Origin: Closterium sp. Naga37s-1
Lineage: Eukaryota > Streptophyta > Zygnematophyceae > Desmidiales > Closteriaceae
Direction of reading: 5' to 3'
Assembly: GCA_947471745.1 (NCBI GenBank)
Contig: CANJKZ010000010.1
Coordinates: forward strand, 8,677,501-8,741,500
DNA: 64,000 nucleotides
A program made the position numbers and the translations under genes. The notes beneath the pieces were generated by a model that ran no database searches, was not told the DNA's origin, and saw only the letters and a program-made list of their open reading frames with translations. This document shows positions 32,617 to 43,000 of this stretch, one piece after another. How positions within the stretch are numbered: position 1 is the stretch's first letter; each line of letters starts with the position of its first letter.

Positions 32617-33128
32617 CTGGCGTGTGAGAAATTCCAGCAGAGCAGCCGCAAGGGGGAGCAGGGCTGGCGACGGGGCGAGGAGGCGCAGGCATTTCCCGAG
32701 AAGCAGCATCACGCGCGCGAGAATTACAAAGTCCCGCCCCACCCAGTCCCACCCCGTGGCTCTGCCTGTCTGTTGCACACACCCGCATCACCACATTGCA
32801 CAGACTCGCCACACACTGACCACAGGCACACACCATGCAAGCCCAACCTCAAAAGCCCTCACCTTGCATTGAGGAATTCGAGAAGAGCAGCAGCGAGGGG
32901 GAGCAGAGCTGGCGCGGGGGCGACGAGGCGCAGCAGCAGCACGCGGGCGAGCACCACAAAGTCAGTGACGAGCCACACCAAGCAAGTCCAACCTCGACGC
33001 CAAGCCACTCACCTGGCGTTGATAAACTCCAGCAGAGCAGCGGCGAGGGGGAGAAGAGATGGCGCGGGGCCAACGAGGCGCAGGCATTTCCCCAGCAGCA
33101 GCAGCACGCGGGCGAGCAGCACAAAGTC
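32617..33128 (-). repeat. Three echoes of a TEL2 exon end with donor (also at +5446)
   Basis: 32778-32617, 32962-32863 and 33128-33013 each repeat the last 100-160 bases of the exon ending at 33181 (LLLLGKCLRL...LLEFINA) with the donor GTGAGT or a variant. The oldest copy (32778-32617) is the most diverged. The equivalents in the functional copy are 38224-38063, 38408-38309 and 38574-38459. Confidence 0.93.
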
Positions 33129-34486
33129 AGTGACCACCAGCCACACCAAGCAAGTCCAACCTCGACGCCAAGCCACTCACCTGGCGTTGATAAACTCCAG
33201 CAGAGCAGCGGCGAGGGGGAGAAGAGATGGCGCGGGGCCAACGAGGCGCAGGCATTTCCCCAGCAGCAGCAGCACGCGGGCGAGCACCACAAAGTCCCGC
33301 CCCACCCAGTCCACCCCGTGGCTCTGCCTGTCGTACGCTCGCATCAGCGGCAGCATGAACCCCGCCGCCACGTCAGCGAATCGCACGCGTGGAGGGGTAC
33401 ACGTGGACACATCGCGCTGACTGTGCAGCTGCTGGTTCTGACCGCTGCTTCCTTGAAGCTTCTCTCTTGCAGATTCGATTGTTTTAGAGGTTCGTTTCTC
33501 CTGCCCGAGGATGCGGTCACCAGGGCGCCGGGGCAGGTCTCTTGTGAAACTTTTTGTCCAGCTGCCCGCGAGCCCAGTCAGACCGAACCCTCCTCCATCT
33601 GCTGCTGCTAACATTGCCTTCGCCATCTCGGGCTGCCCGAGATCTCCAGGCAGAATCCCGGGCAGCTGAACCCATTTACCAGCACCGGGAGGGGAAGGGG
33701 AGAGGGAGTGTGCGGGATGATCCCAAGGTGTCGGCCCAGTGTGAATCTCCACTATCAAGGGAGTGTGCGAGCGAGAGGTGGAAAGCGAGGAGGAAGAGAG
33801 TGGTTGAGCGAGTGTGGCAGCAGCAGAGGAAGAAGAGGAGGAAGGGGAGGCGGAGGAGGAGGAGTAGGAGGCGAGTTCGATAGCAGCTGCTTCGAGGACG
33901 TCCAGGATGAGCAGGCGTTGACTGAGGTCCACGTGGGCAGAAAACACCTCCCCCAGAAGCACCTCCAGAGATGCCACAGGGGAAAAGACAACCAGAGCCA
34001 CCAGCGCTGCTCTCCTCTTCTCCTCTGCTCCCACTGCACCCTGCCCTCCTCCCCTTCCTTCTCCGCCTCGCACGCTGCCTCCTTCCCTTTGCGCGGCTCC
34101 TTTTTCTCCCCTGCTGCCCTTCTCCTTTTTACTGAAAGAGCTCCATTCTTCTACCTCACACTCCACCACCTCACCTTCTTCCTCATCCTCGCCTCTCTCG
34201 CTCCCACTCTCCTCCTCGCCCTCCTCCCCACCTTCCTCCCCCTCCGGTTCTTCCCCTTTCAGGAGGAACTGGCACTGCATGTGGATAAGGGAGCGCGCCA
34301 GCTCAGCTGCCACGTCATCCAGCTCGTCCGGTTGGCAGCGGATCATTGGTTCAAGGGACAGAAGCGCTCGCTCCATCTGTTAATGAAGGTCCAAGCATAA
34401 CAAGACAAAATTTGAGTTCTTTCGTCATAATAAGGCTTGGGTAAAGCAGTAGCAACACAGAAGGTCGCGACAAGAGAGGGGGAACC

Positions 34487-34579
34487 GGCAGCAAGAGAGA
34501 GGGAGCAAGAGAGAGGGAGCAAGAGAGAGGGAGCAAGAGAGAGGGAGCAAGAGAGAGGGAGCAAGAGAGAGGGAGCAAG
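34487..34579. repeat. 14-bp GAGA-rich microsatellite, short allele
   Basis: About six units of AGAGAGGGAGCAAG ending at the duplication junction. It is the truncated copy of the array at 39936-40235. Confidence 0.93.
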
Positions 34580-37500
34580 ATCCAGGTGGCGAGCTGGATA
34601 AAAAAAACTATGGATCCGTAACTAGATCTCGCAAAATGCTGATCCAGCCTAGATATTTTCCCCCAGTTTCCCGCAATTCCCCTGCCCGCCGTTGCGTATT
34701 TCGAGCATAACAAAGGATGCCCAGGGGCGAACACGTTCGTGTTCGCCTTAGCATGCAAGATGTTCGCCCTCACAGGCGAACATCGAACACCCTTTTTTGT
34801 AAAAAGTGTTCGGCGAACCAAACAGTGTTCGGTTCGCCGAACGGCAGTGTTCGAGCTGGGGCGAACGCGAACATGTTCGTGTTCGCCCCTTGCTCATCCC
34901 TAATCGGATCTGTCCTAATCTGGATCTGACCTGATCTGACCTCACCTGATCCGACCTGCAGCTGTGACCATGTTTCCTCTACTTCCCCCATTCCTCATTC
35001 CCCATGCAGCGGTAACGATGGGTGCGAGTGCTTCAGCGTCAGCAGCAGCACTGGGCACTTTGGCGATCGACGTGCTGCCAACAGCGCAGCGCACGGTGCG
35101 GTGCATCGGGCCCGTGGAGGGCTACGAGCTCGAAGCCACCGATGTGGCTGTGGTGTGCCGGCAGTTTGCTCGAATGCTTGCGACCAGCAAGATCCAGGCG
35201 GCGCTCAAGTAGGTGGTGGTGATATGGACGTTGTCTGGTGTCTAGTGGCTGGTCATACGTCATTGTGCCAGTTGCTGACAGACTTACATTACAGTTGTCT
35301 ATGTGTCTGTCTGGGCCTTTTATCTCCATCTGTAGCTCGCTCTCTTCATCTCTAACATCCATTTCTCTTCCCCAACGTTTCCCTCAAAACCCGCTCGTCT
35401 CATCGCGTGTGTGTGTTCCAGTGAGTGCTGTCACAACCGGCGCACACACGCCGCCAGAACCATCCAGCTCGCATGGAGGCGGCACCTCAGAAAGAAATAC
35501 GGACTGACCATCCAGCAGGTGAGCTATATGGACCGGTGGCTTTTAAATTCGCCCTTGAAAACGTCTTGCTTTGAGGTGGTACTTTAGAACAGGTGTTATA
35601 CACGAAATACACACTCCCCATTCAACAGGTGAGAGATATGGACCATCTTTGCTTTTACCACTCTGTAGCACCTGCACAGCATATAACTGCAATTATCCTC
35701 GTTATAACCACCCCTCCTACAGGGTATGAGCGCGGTGAACCAGAATCACATGCAGCTGATGGTGCTAAGCACTAACTGCACCCATCCTCGTTATAACCAC
35801 CCCTCCTACAGGTTATGAGTGCAGTGAATCAGAACCGCATGCAGCTGGTGGTGCGCAAGGCGCTGGAGTTGCAGGTTGGGGGGGGCAGCGCACGCAGAGA
35901 CAGTGAAGCTGGGGAGGATTCAAGAAACAACAGCAGGCGGATGTGAGGACAGCAGCAGGAGGTGTGAGGACAGGGGAATGTGGGAGGCAGATTATTAGGC
36001 GCCTAACAACAGCAGGCTTATTAAGCGCCTCAAAAGGCCCTGGAGCTGCAAGAGGAGCCAGTTCTCGCAGAGATAGCGCAGCAGGGGATTCAAGAAACAA
36101 CAGCAGGCGAATGTGAGGGAAAGATGTGAGGGCAGGAGGATGTGGGAAAGAAGTTCGTGGTACCGGCTATGTGTGCCGAGTTTCAGAACAGCAGGAGGCT
36201 TGTACTAGCTTTTGTCGCTGCTTGTCACAGGGCTCAGAACGAAACATACCAGCAAACAGGCTGACTTGTCGATGTGGGTTAAGAAGCACCTTGTCAATGC
36301 AGCATCAATGTGGTGGGTATTGGTATTATTCCTACATTACGGTTACAGGCTGACTTGTCAATGTGGGTACGCTGCACCTTATTGTCGTTATTATCGTGAT
36401 GCACTGTTGGGAGAAGGCAGGTGGTGCAGTGAATGGATACAGGGTACAGTACGGCAATGGCAGGCATGCAGGGAAGAGAGTACATGCTTTTCTTGCTTTG
36501 ATTTCTATGCTTTCTTTGTTTTCTTTGTTTTCTTCAGCCAGCCAACCAACACTAGTGGCCTAGGCTTGGTAAGTTGGTAGGGTCAGTTTCGAAGTGCAGG
36601 TGCCAGCCAACCTGCTGCAAGCATGTCATGGCTAACCAGTTTTGAGCAGACTCGAGAAGAGTAACTTTGCCACGCACAGTGGCAGTCACTCGCTCACACC
36701 TCTGACACATGGGCGTGAAAAGCACTGTTTGCTTTGCAGGCACGACTCCTGGGGCAAATCAATAAGTGGAAGCGAGTCACTCCACTGTCACGTGGGGGTG
36801 CCGCCAAGCACTGCTTGCAGGCACGCCCTAGTGAAATCATCGTACAGCTGTAAGCACCCGAAGGCCATCTGGAAGGACAGGTGGGCAAAGGCAGCGAAGG
36901 ACGGGAGAAAAAAGGGGACTTTTTAGTGAACTACGAAAAGGCATGCGCTGGCGAAATCGTAGTACAGCTGCAGGTATGCAAAGGCCACCTGGCTGGATGT
37001 GAGAGGATGGGGTTTGGTGGGGCTTGAAAGTAAGGGGAACGAGGAAGGCAGGAGGGGGAGGAAGGAGGGGCAGCAGGGGAAGAGCAGGAGAGAGGGTTGG
37101 GGTGGGATGCGGGGAAAAGCAGACAGGCGAAAGCAAGAGTGTTCAGCACTCTGGTCTGCTTGTCACCACTCTCAGCACTCACCGATTTGGTCTGCTCGTC
37201 CCCGCTCTCCTCCGCCCGTCTCCCCAACCATGCTGCCATCACCCGCAGCAGCATCCCTGACAGCCCCACCCCTGCATCCCCAACACCCCCAGTAGCACCA
37301 CCAGCAGCACCACTTTCATCTCAGCACTCACCGCTTTGGTCTGCTCGTCCCCACTCTCCTCCGCCCGTCTCCCCAACCATGCTGCCATCACTCTCAGCAT
37401 CCCTGACAGCCCGACGCCTGCACCCCCAGCACCACCACCCCCAGCACCGCCAGCTGCAGCAATAGCGCCAAATCCAGTGGTTGCGGTGCCTCCAGAAGCA

Positions 37501-40025
37501 ACAGAAGCAGCAGCAGAGGAGAGGAGGAGCCCATCAGCGGCGACTGCAGCAGGGGGCAAGGAGAGCAGCAGCGAGGCTGTAGCGAAGATGGCACAGCGCT
37601 GCACGTAGGGCTCTGGATGCTGGGCGATGGGACTGCAGGGAAGGGGGGAGGGGTGAAGGGAATGGGAGAGAGGTCAGGTGGGGGAGAAAGGAAAAAGAGG
37701 GTTGACTAGGGGGAGATTTGAAGCTCACTCTTGGGGCTGCAGCAAAGATGGCACAATGCTGCACGTAGGGCTCTGGGTGCTGAGCGATGGGGCTGCAGGG
37801 GTGGGAAGAAATTGGGAGAGAAATAAGGTGGGGAAGAGGGGATTGAGAGATGGAGGGGGGTATATAAACACTATACTTGAGGCTCAGTGAAGATGGCACA
37901 GCGGTGCATGTTGGGCTGTGGTTCTGCGACGTCTCAAAACCACAGCGGTGCATGTAGGGCTCTGGTTGCAGCGCGATGAGACTGCAGGGAGGGAGGGACG
38001 GGGGAGAGGGCGAGGGTGATGACGACGAGGGGGTGGAGTGAAGGCACCACGAAGCCACTCACCTGGCGTGTGAGAAATTCCAGCAGAGCAGCCGCAAGGG
38101 GGAGCAGGGCTGGCGACGGGGCGAGGAGGCGCAGGCATTTCCCGAGAAGCAGCATCACGCGCGCGAGAATTACAAAGTCCCGCCCCACCCAGTCCCACCC
38201 CGTGGCTCTGCCTGTCTGTTGCACACACCCGCATCACCACATTGCACAGACTCGCCACACACTGACCACAGGCACACACCATGCAAGCCCAACCTCAAAA
38301 GCCCTCACCTTGCATTGAGGAATTCGAGAAGAGCAGCAGCGAGGGGGAGCAGAGCTGGCGCGGGGGCGACGAGGCGCAGCAGCAGCACGCGGGCGAGCAC
38401 CACAAAGTCAGTGACGAGCCACACCAAGCAAGTCCAACCTCGACGCCAAGCCACTCACCTGGCGTTGATAAACTCCAGCAGAGCAGCGGCGAGGGGGAGA
38501 AGAGATGGCGCGGGGCCAACGAGGCGCAGGCATTTCCCCAGCAGCAGCAGCACGCGGGCGAGCAGCACAAAGTCAGTGACCACCAGCCACACCAAGCAAG
38601 TCCAACCTCGACGCCAAGCCACTCACCTGGCGTTGATAAACTCCAGCAGAGCAGCGGCGAGGGGGAGAAGAGATGGCGCGGGGCCAACGAGGCGCAGGCA
38701 TTTCCCCAGCAGCAGCAGCACGCGGGCGAGCACCACAAAGTCCCGCCCCACCCAGTCCACCCCGTGGCTCTGCCTGTCGTACGCTCGCATCAGCGGCAGC
38801 ATGAACCCCGCCGCCACGTCAGCGAATCGCACGCGTGGAGGGGTACACGTGGACACATCGCGCTGACTGTGCAGCTGCTGGTTCTGACCGCTGCTTCCTT
38901 GAAGCTTCTCTCTTGCAGATTCGATTGTTTTAGAGGTTCGTTTCTCCTGCCCGAGGATGCGGTCACCAGGGCGCCGGGGCAGGTCTCTTGTGAAACTTTT
39001 TGTCCAGCTGCCCGCGAGCCCAGTCAGACCGAACCCTCCTCCATCTGCTGCTGCTAACATTGCCTTCGCCATCTCGGGCTGCCCGAGATCTCCAGGCAGA
39101 ATCCCGGGCAGCTGAACCCATTTACCAGCACCGGGAGGGGAAGGGGAGAGGGAGTGTGCGGGATGATCCCAAGGTGTCGGCCCAGTGTGAATCTCCACTA
39201 TCAAGGGAGTGTGCGAGCGAGAGGTGGAAAGCGAGGAGGAAGAGAGTGGTTGAGCGAGTGTGGCAGCAGCAGAGGAAGAAGAGGAGGAAGGGGAGGCGGA
39301 GGAGGAGGAGTAGGAGGCGAGTTCGATAGCAGCTGCTTCGAGGACGTCCAGGATGAGCAGGCGTTGACTGAGGTCCACGTGGGCAGAAAACACCTCCCCC
39401 AGAAGCACCTCCAGAGATGCCACAGGGGAAAAGACAACCAGAGCCACCAGCGCTGCTCTCCTCTTCTCCTCTGCTCCCACTGCACCCTGCCCTCCTCCCC
39501 TTCCTTCTCCGCCTCGCACGCTGCCTCCTTCCCTTTGCGCGGCTCCTTTTTCTCCCCTGCTGCCCTTCTCCTTTTTACTGAAAGAGCTCCATTCTTCTAC
39601 CTCACACTCCGCCACCTCACCTTCTTCCTCATCCTCGCCTCTCTCGCTCCCACTCTCCTCCTCGCCCTCCTCCCCACCTTCCTCCCCCTCCGGTTCTTCC
39701 CCTTTCAGGAGGAACTGGCACTGCATGTGGATAAGGGAGCGCGCCAGCTCAGCTGCCACGTCATCCAGCTCGTCCGGTTGGCAGCGGATCATTGGTTCAA
39801 GGGACAGAAGCGCTCGCTCCATCTGTTAATGAAGGTCCAAGCATAACAAGACAAAATTTGAGTTCTTTCGTCATAATAAGGCTTGGGTAAAGCAGTAGCA
39901 ACACAGAAGGTCGCGACAAGAGAGGGGGAACCGGCAGCAAGAGAGAGGGAGCAAGAGAGAGGGAGCAAGAGAGAGGGAGCAAGAGAGAGGGAGCAAGAGA
40001 GAGGGAGCAAGAGAGAGGGAGCAAG
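34580..40025. repeat. Tandem segmental duplication, copy 2 (5446 bp)
   Basis: Second copy. It holds an orphan CNGC 3' end and the TEL2 3' exons in their functional position. It begins with the last 323 bp of the hAT element (34580-34902) joined directly to the microsatellite of copy 1, which marks the duplication junction. Confidence 0.95.
35010..35946 (+). pseudogene. Orphan 3' end of CNGC (duplication copy 2)
   Basis: Copies of CNGC exons 12 (35010-35208), 13 (35422-35518) and 14 (35812-35946), at +5446 from the functional set. The encoded part is the end of the cyclic-nucleotide domain, the IQ motif and the C-terminus. No channel exons lie upstream on this strand before the orphan TEL2 fragment. 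Confidence 0.88.
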
Positions 40026-43000
40026 AGAGAGGGAGCAAGAGAGAGGGAGCAAGAGAGAGGGAGCAAGAGAGAGGGAGCAAGAGAGAGGGAGCAAGAGAGA
40101 GGGAGCAAGAGAGAGGGAGCAAGAGGGAGGGAGCAAGAGAGAGGGAGCAAGAGGGAGGGAGCAAGAGAGAGGGAGCAAGAGGGAGGGAGCAAGAGAGAGG
40201 GAGCAAGAGGGAGGGAGCAAGAGAGGGAGAACCGGCAGCAAGAGAGAGAGCAAGAGAGGGAGCAGCAATGTTTCGAAGTAGACAAAATCCTTAGCAACAC
40301 TCACCGCACTGACGTCATCTGCCTTCCTCAGGTCTGCTGCACAGTAGCGCAGCTGCATGGGTGCCGCCATTCCCCTCCCCTCCCCACTCATACCCACACC
40401 CACTCCCATGCCCACTCCCATGCCCATACCCACACTCCTCTCATCCTCGTCTGACTCCTCGTCACTCTCCTCTTCCTCCTCATCCCAGTCCTCCTCACTC
40501 CACTCTTCCTCACTCTCCTCCTCACTCCCTTCCTCACTCCCTCCCTCACTCTCATCCTCCTCCCTTTCTTCTTTGATCACATCCCCTTCTTCTCCTGCTC
40601 CCTTCTCCACTTCACCATTCTCGTCTCCCCCACCATCCCTACCAACCCCCTTCGCCCCTTCCCTTCCCCCCTTCTCCTCTCTACGCTCCTGATCTGCCGT
40701 CCCCCCAAAATCCCATCCTCGTGAAAAATCAAGGGCAGCAGCAATAGCTGCCTCGTGCGTCGATTCAACAGTAGCTGCACCCCCCCCACTTCCTCCACTC
40801 CCTCCTCTCTTCCCCTCCTCCCTTCCGGCGACCATCCCTCCCTCGTATGAAAATTCGCCGAACAGCATGGGGGGGCGGTCAGGGTGCACAGCCACAGAGA
40901 AGGCAAAGGCGAGGCGCTGACCCATCAGGCGCACCAGAGGCAGAGGGCTCTCCAACCGCACTGCACATTCTCAGCAAAAAAAGGGGGGGAAAGGTGTCGG
41001 GGTGCGCAGCCGCTGAGAAATTGAGATGCCTCAAACGTGCAAAATGCACAAATGAATAATGCACAGTGCAAAATGCACAAATGAATAATGCACAGTGCAA
41101 AATGCACAAATGAATAATGCACAGTGCACAATGCACAAATGAATAATGCACAGTGCACAATGCACAAATGAATAATGCACAGTGCACAATGCACAAATGA
41201 ACAATGCACAGAGCACAATGCACAAATGAACAATGCACAGTGCACAATGCACAAATGAACAATCCACAGTGCACTATGCACAGTGCACAATGCACAGTGC
41301 ACAATGCACAGTGCACAATGCACAATGCACTCGCACCTGCGCTATCACAACACAAGACATGCGAGTGCACTTACACTCTCACAGTACGGCAACTTACTAG
41401 AGACGCCCTTGAGAAGCATTGTGAGCAGCGATGGGTGCATGCGAATGGGCGCAGATGAAGACAGTGCTTGCGGGTTTTGGTGGCAGGGGAGAGTGAGGAG
41501 GAAACCTGCTGCGGCTGTCACATCTGCCAGGAGGACAGGAACGGGAAGAGGAAGGGGGCCCAAATCAGAAAAGAAGGGAATGGAGTAAGGGAAAGGAAAG
41601 CACAACCTTGGGAAAAACAGGATGGCAGATGAAAAAACGACGAGGGATGAGTAACTCGTCTTCTAAATAAGCAAATCCGATCCTTTCTTATTCTTGCTCA
41701 CTCACAGATTTGCTTTTCCATGGAAGATGACTGGACGAGTGCCGTTGAGCTCCACATGCGCAACACATGTTGAAGTGCCACGTGGCACAACCCCATTGGC
41801 TCGGGTGCAGAGGATTCGTCAGCAGAGGGTGAGGAGGAGGAAGAGAGAAGGGTGACAATCCAAGACAGGCAGGGGAGGGGAAGGAGGGAGCGAGTGAGGA
41901 GGTGTGAAGTGAAAAGGTACCTGCAACAATTGGTTGAGGGGCGGAGGAGAGAGGGTGGGAGAGGAGAGTGATTGTGCGATTCAGATCAGTTCAACCATAG
42001 GGTGGCGTGAAGACTTTTGAATTGGTTTTTGAGTTGGTCTCAACAGCCTGCAGCATGCGGAAGCAGCAAAAACCAACTCAAAATATTCAGATCCGATCAA
42101 CCACAGGGTGGAGTGAAACAGCGAAGCAGCAATGCAGAGATTGGCATCTCTTTGTGTGAGTTGAAACACAAAGAGATGCCTCAAGCAGCCTGCCTTATGC
42201 ATCAACTCACACTGCTTGAGGGTGCTGCTGAGTCAGTAACCCCTGAAACAGCAGCTGCAACACAGTCCCTGGGACACTGCTGCTACTCGTGCTGTTGGCC
42301 GTGGTACTGGCGGTGCTGCTGGCAGCGGGAGGAGCGGTGGCAAGAGCAGCAGCGAGGGCAGCGAGGTGGGAGAGGAGGGCCTCTGCCAGCTGGTGAAGGG
42401 GGAAGGAGTCAGCAGCAGCGAGGGAGGCGATGATGGTGGAGTAGAGAGAGGAGAGATGCGGGAAGGCGGAGCTTCTGTTGGTAGTGGTGCCACTGGTGCT
42501 GTTGTGTGTCGGTGCTGACGTGGCGTGTGCCAGCTGTCGGATGATTGTGTGGACGAGCTCGGATGCCACCGTTGCTGGGGGAGAGGCACACATGGCAAGC
42601 ATAGAGGGTGGAGGGAGAGGAGGAGTAGAGAAAAGAAAGGGAGAGAACAGGGTGGTGGATGGAAAGGAGGATGGAGAGAGATTGCAAGGGGGTTCGCAGA
42701 TTACTTAGTCGGGGAATAAAGTCTGAGATTAGAACCCCTCCCTCACTCACAAGCATGCATGCAACCACCAGGCGTCACCCTAAAATTCCTCACCCTACCC
42801 TACGTCACCCCACCATATCTCACCCCACCATACTTCAACGCACCATACCTCACTCACTCCTACACGCCTCACCCCACCACTCACCCGCATGCCCCCTGTG
42901 GCACAGCCTGGCCACCAGCTGCCCGACAAACGCCTCTGGGGACACGCCGCCACCACAGCTGCTGCTGATATTGCTGGTATGTTGGTGAGTGGTGGTGGCG

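Larger units (their letters stand above)
31477..34376 (-). pseudogene. Orphan 3' end of TEL2 (duplication copy 1)
   Basis: Identical in content to the last three TEL2 exons: 34376-33181, 32186-31886 and 31521-31477. It lacks all upstream TEL2 exons because the adjoining sequence (34580 onward) is the hAT fragment and the orphan CNGC 3' end. One base in the acidic tract differs from copy 2. Splice sites are intact, so it could be an alternative 3' end only if transcription from TEL2 reads through more than 5 kb. I treat it as a non-functional copy. Confidence 0.88.
29134..34579. repeat. Tandem segmental duplication, copy 1 (5446 bp)
   Basis: Every base compared matches position +5446, with one substitution noticed (T at 34168 against C at 39614, in the acidic tract of TEL2). 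The copy starts inside the hAT element and ends in a 14-bp GAGA-rich microsatellite. It holds CNGC exons 12-14 in their functional position and an orphan TEL2 3' end. Confidence 0.95.

Noticed and set aside
32773-33611. Plus-strand His/Gln/Ser-rich proteins (and their copies at +5446)
   Set aside because: They are the reverse strand of TEL2 exon echoes. The minus strand carries the conserved TEL2 blocks and splice sites.
31400-34400. A second full TEL2-like gene
   Set aside because: It is the duplicated 3' end only, nearly identical to copy 2 and lacking all upstream exons.
39797-40300. Leu/Ser/Pro-rich antisense open frame continuous with TEL2 coding sequence
   Set aside because: It is the GAGA microsatellite inside an intron. 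A donor at 40305 and acceptor at 39822 give the conserved TEL2 join.
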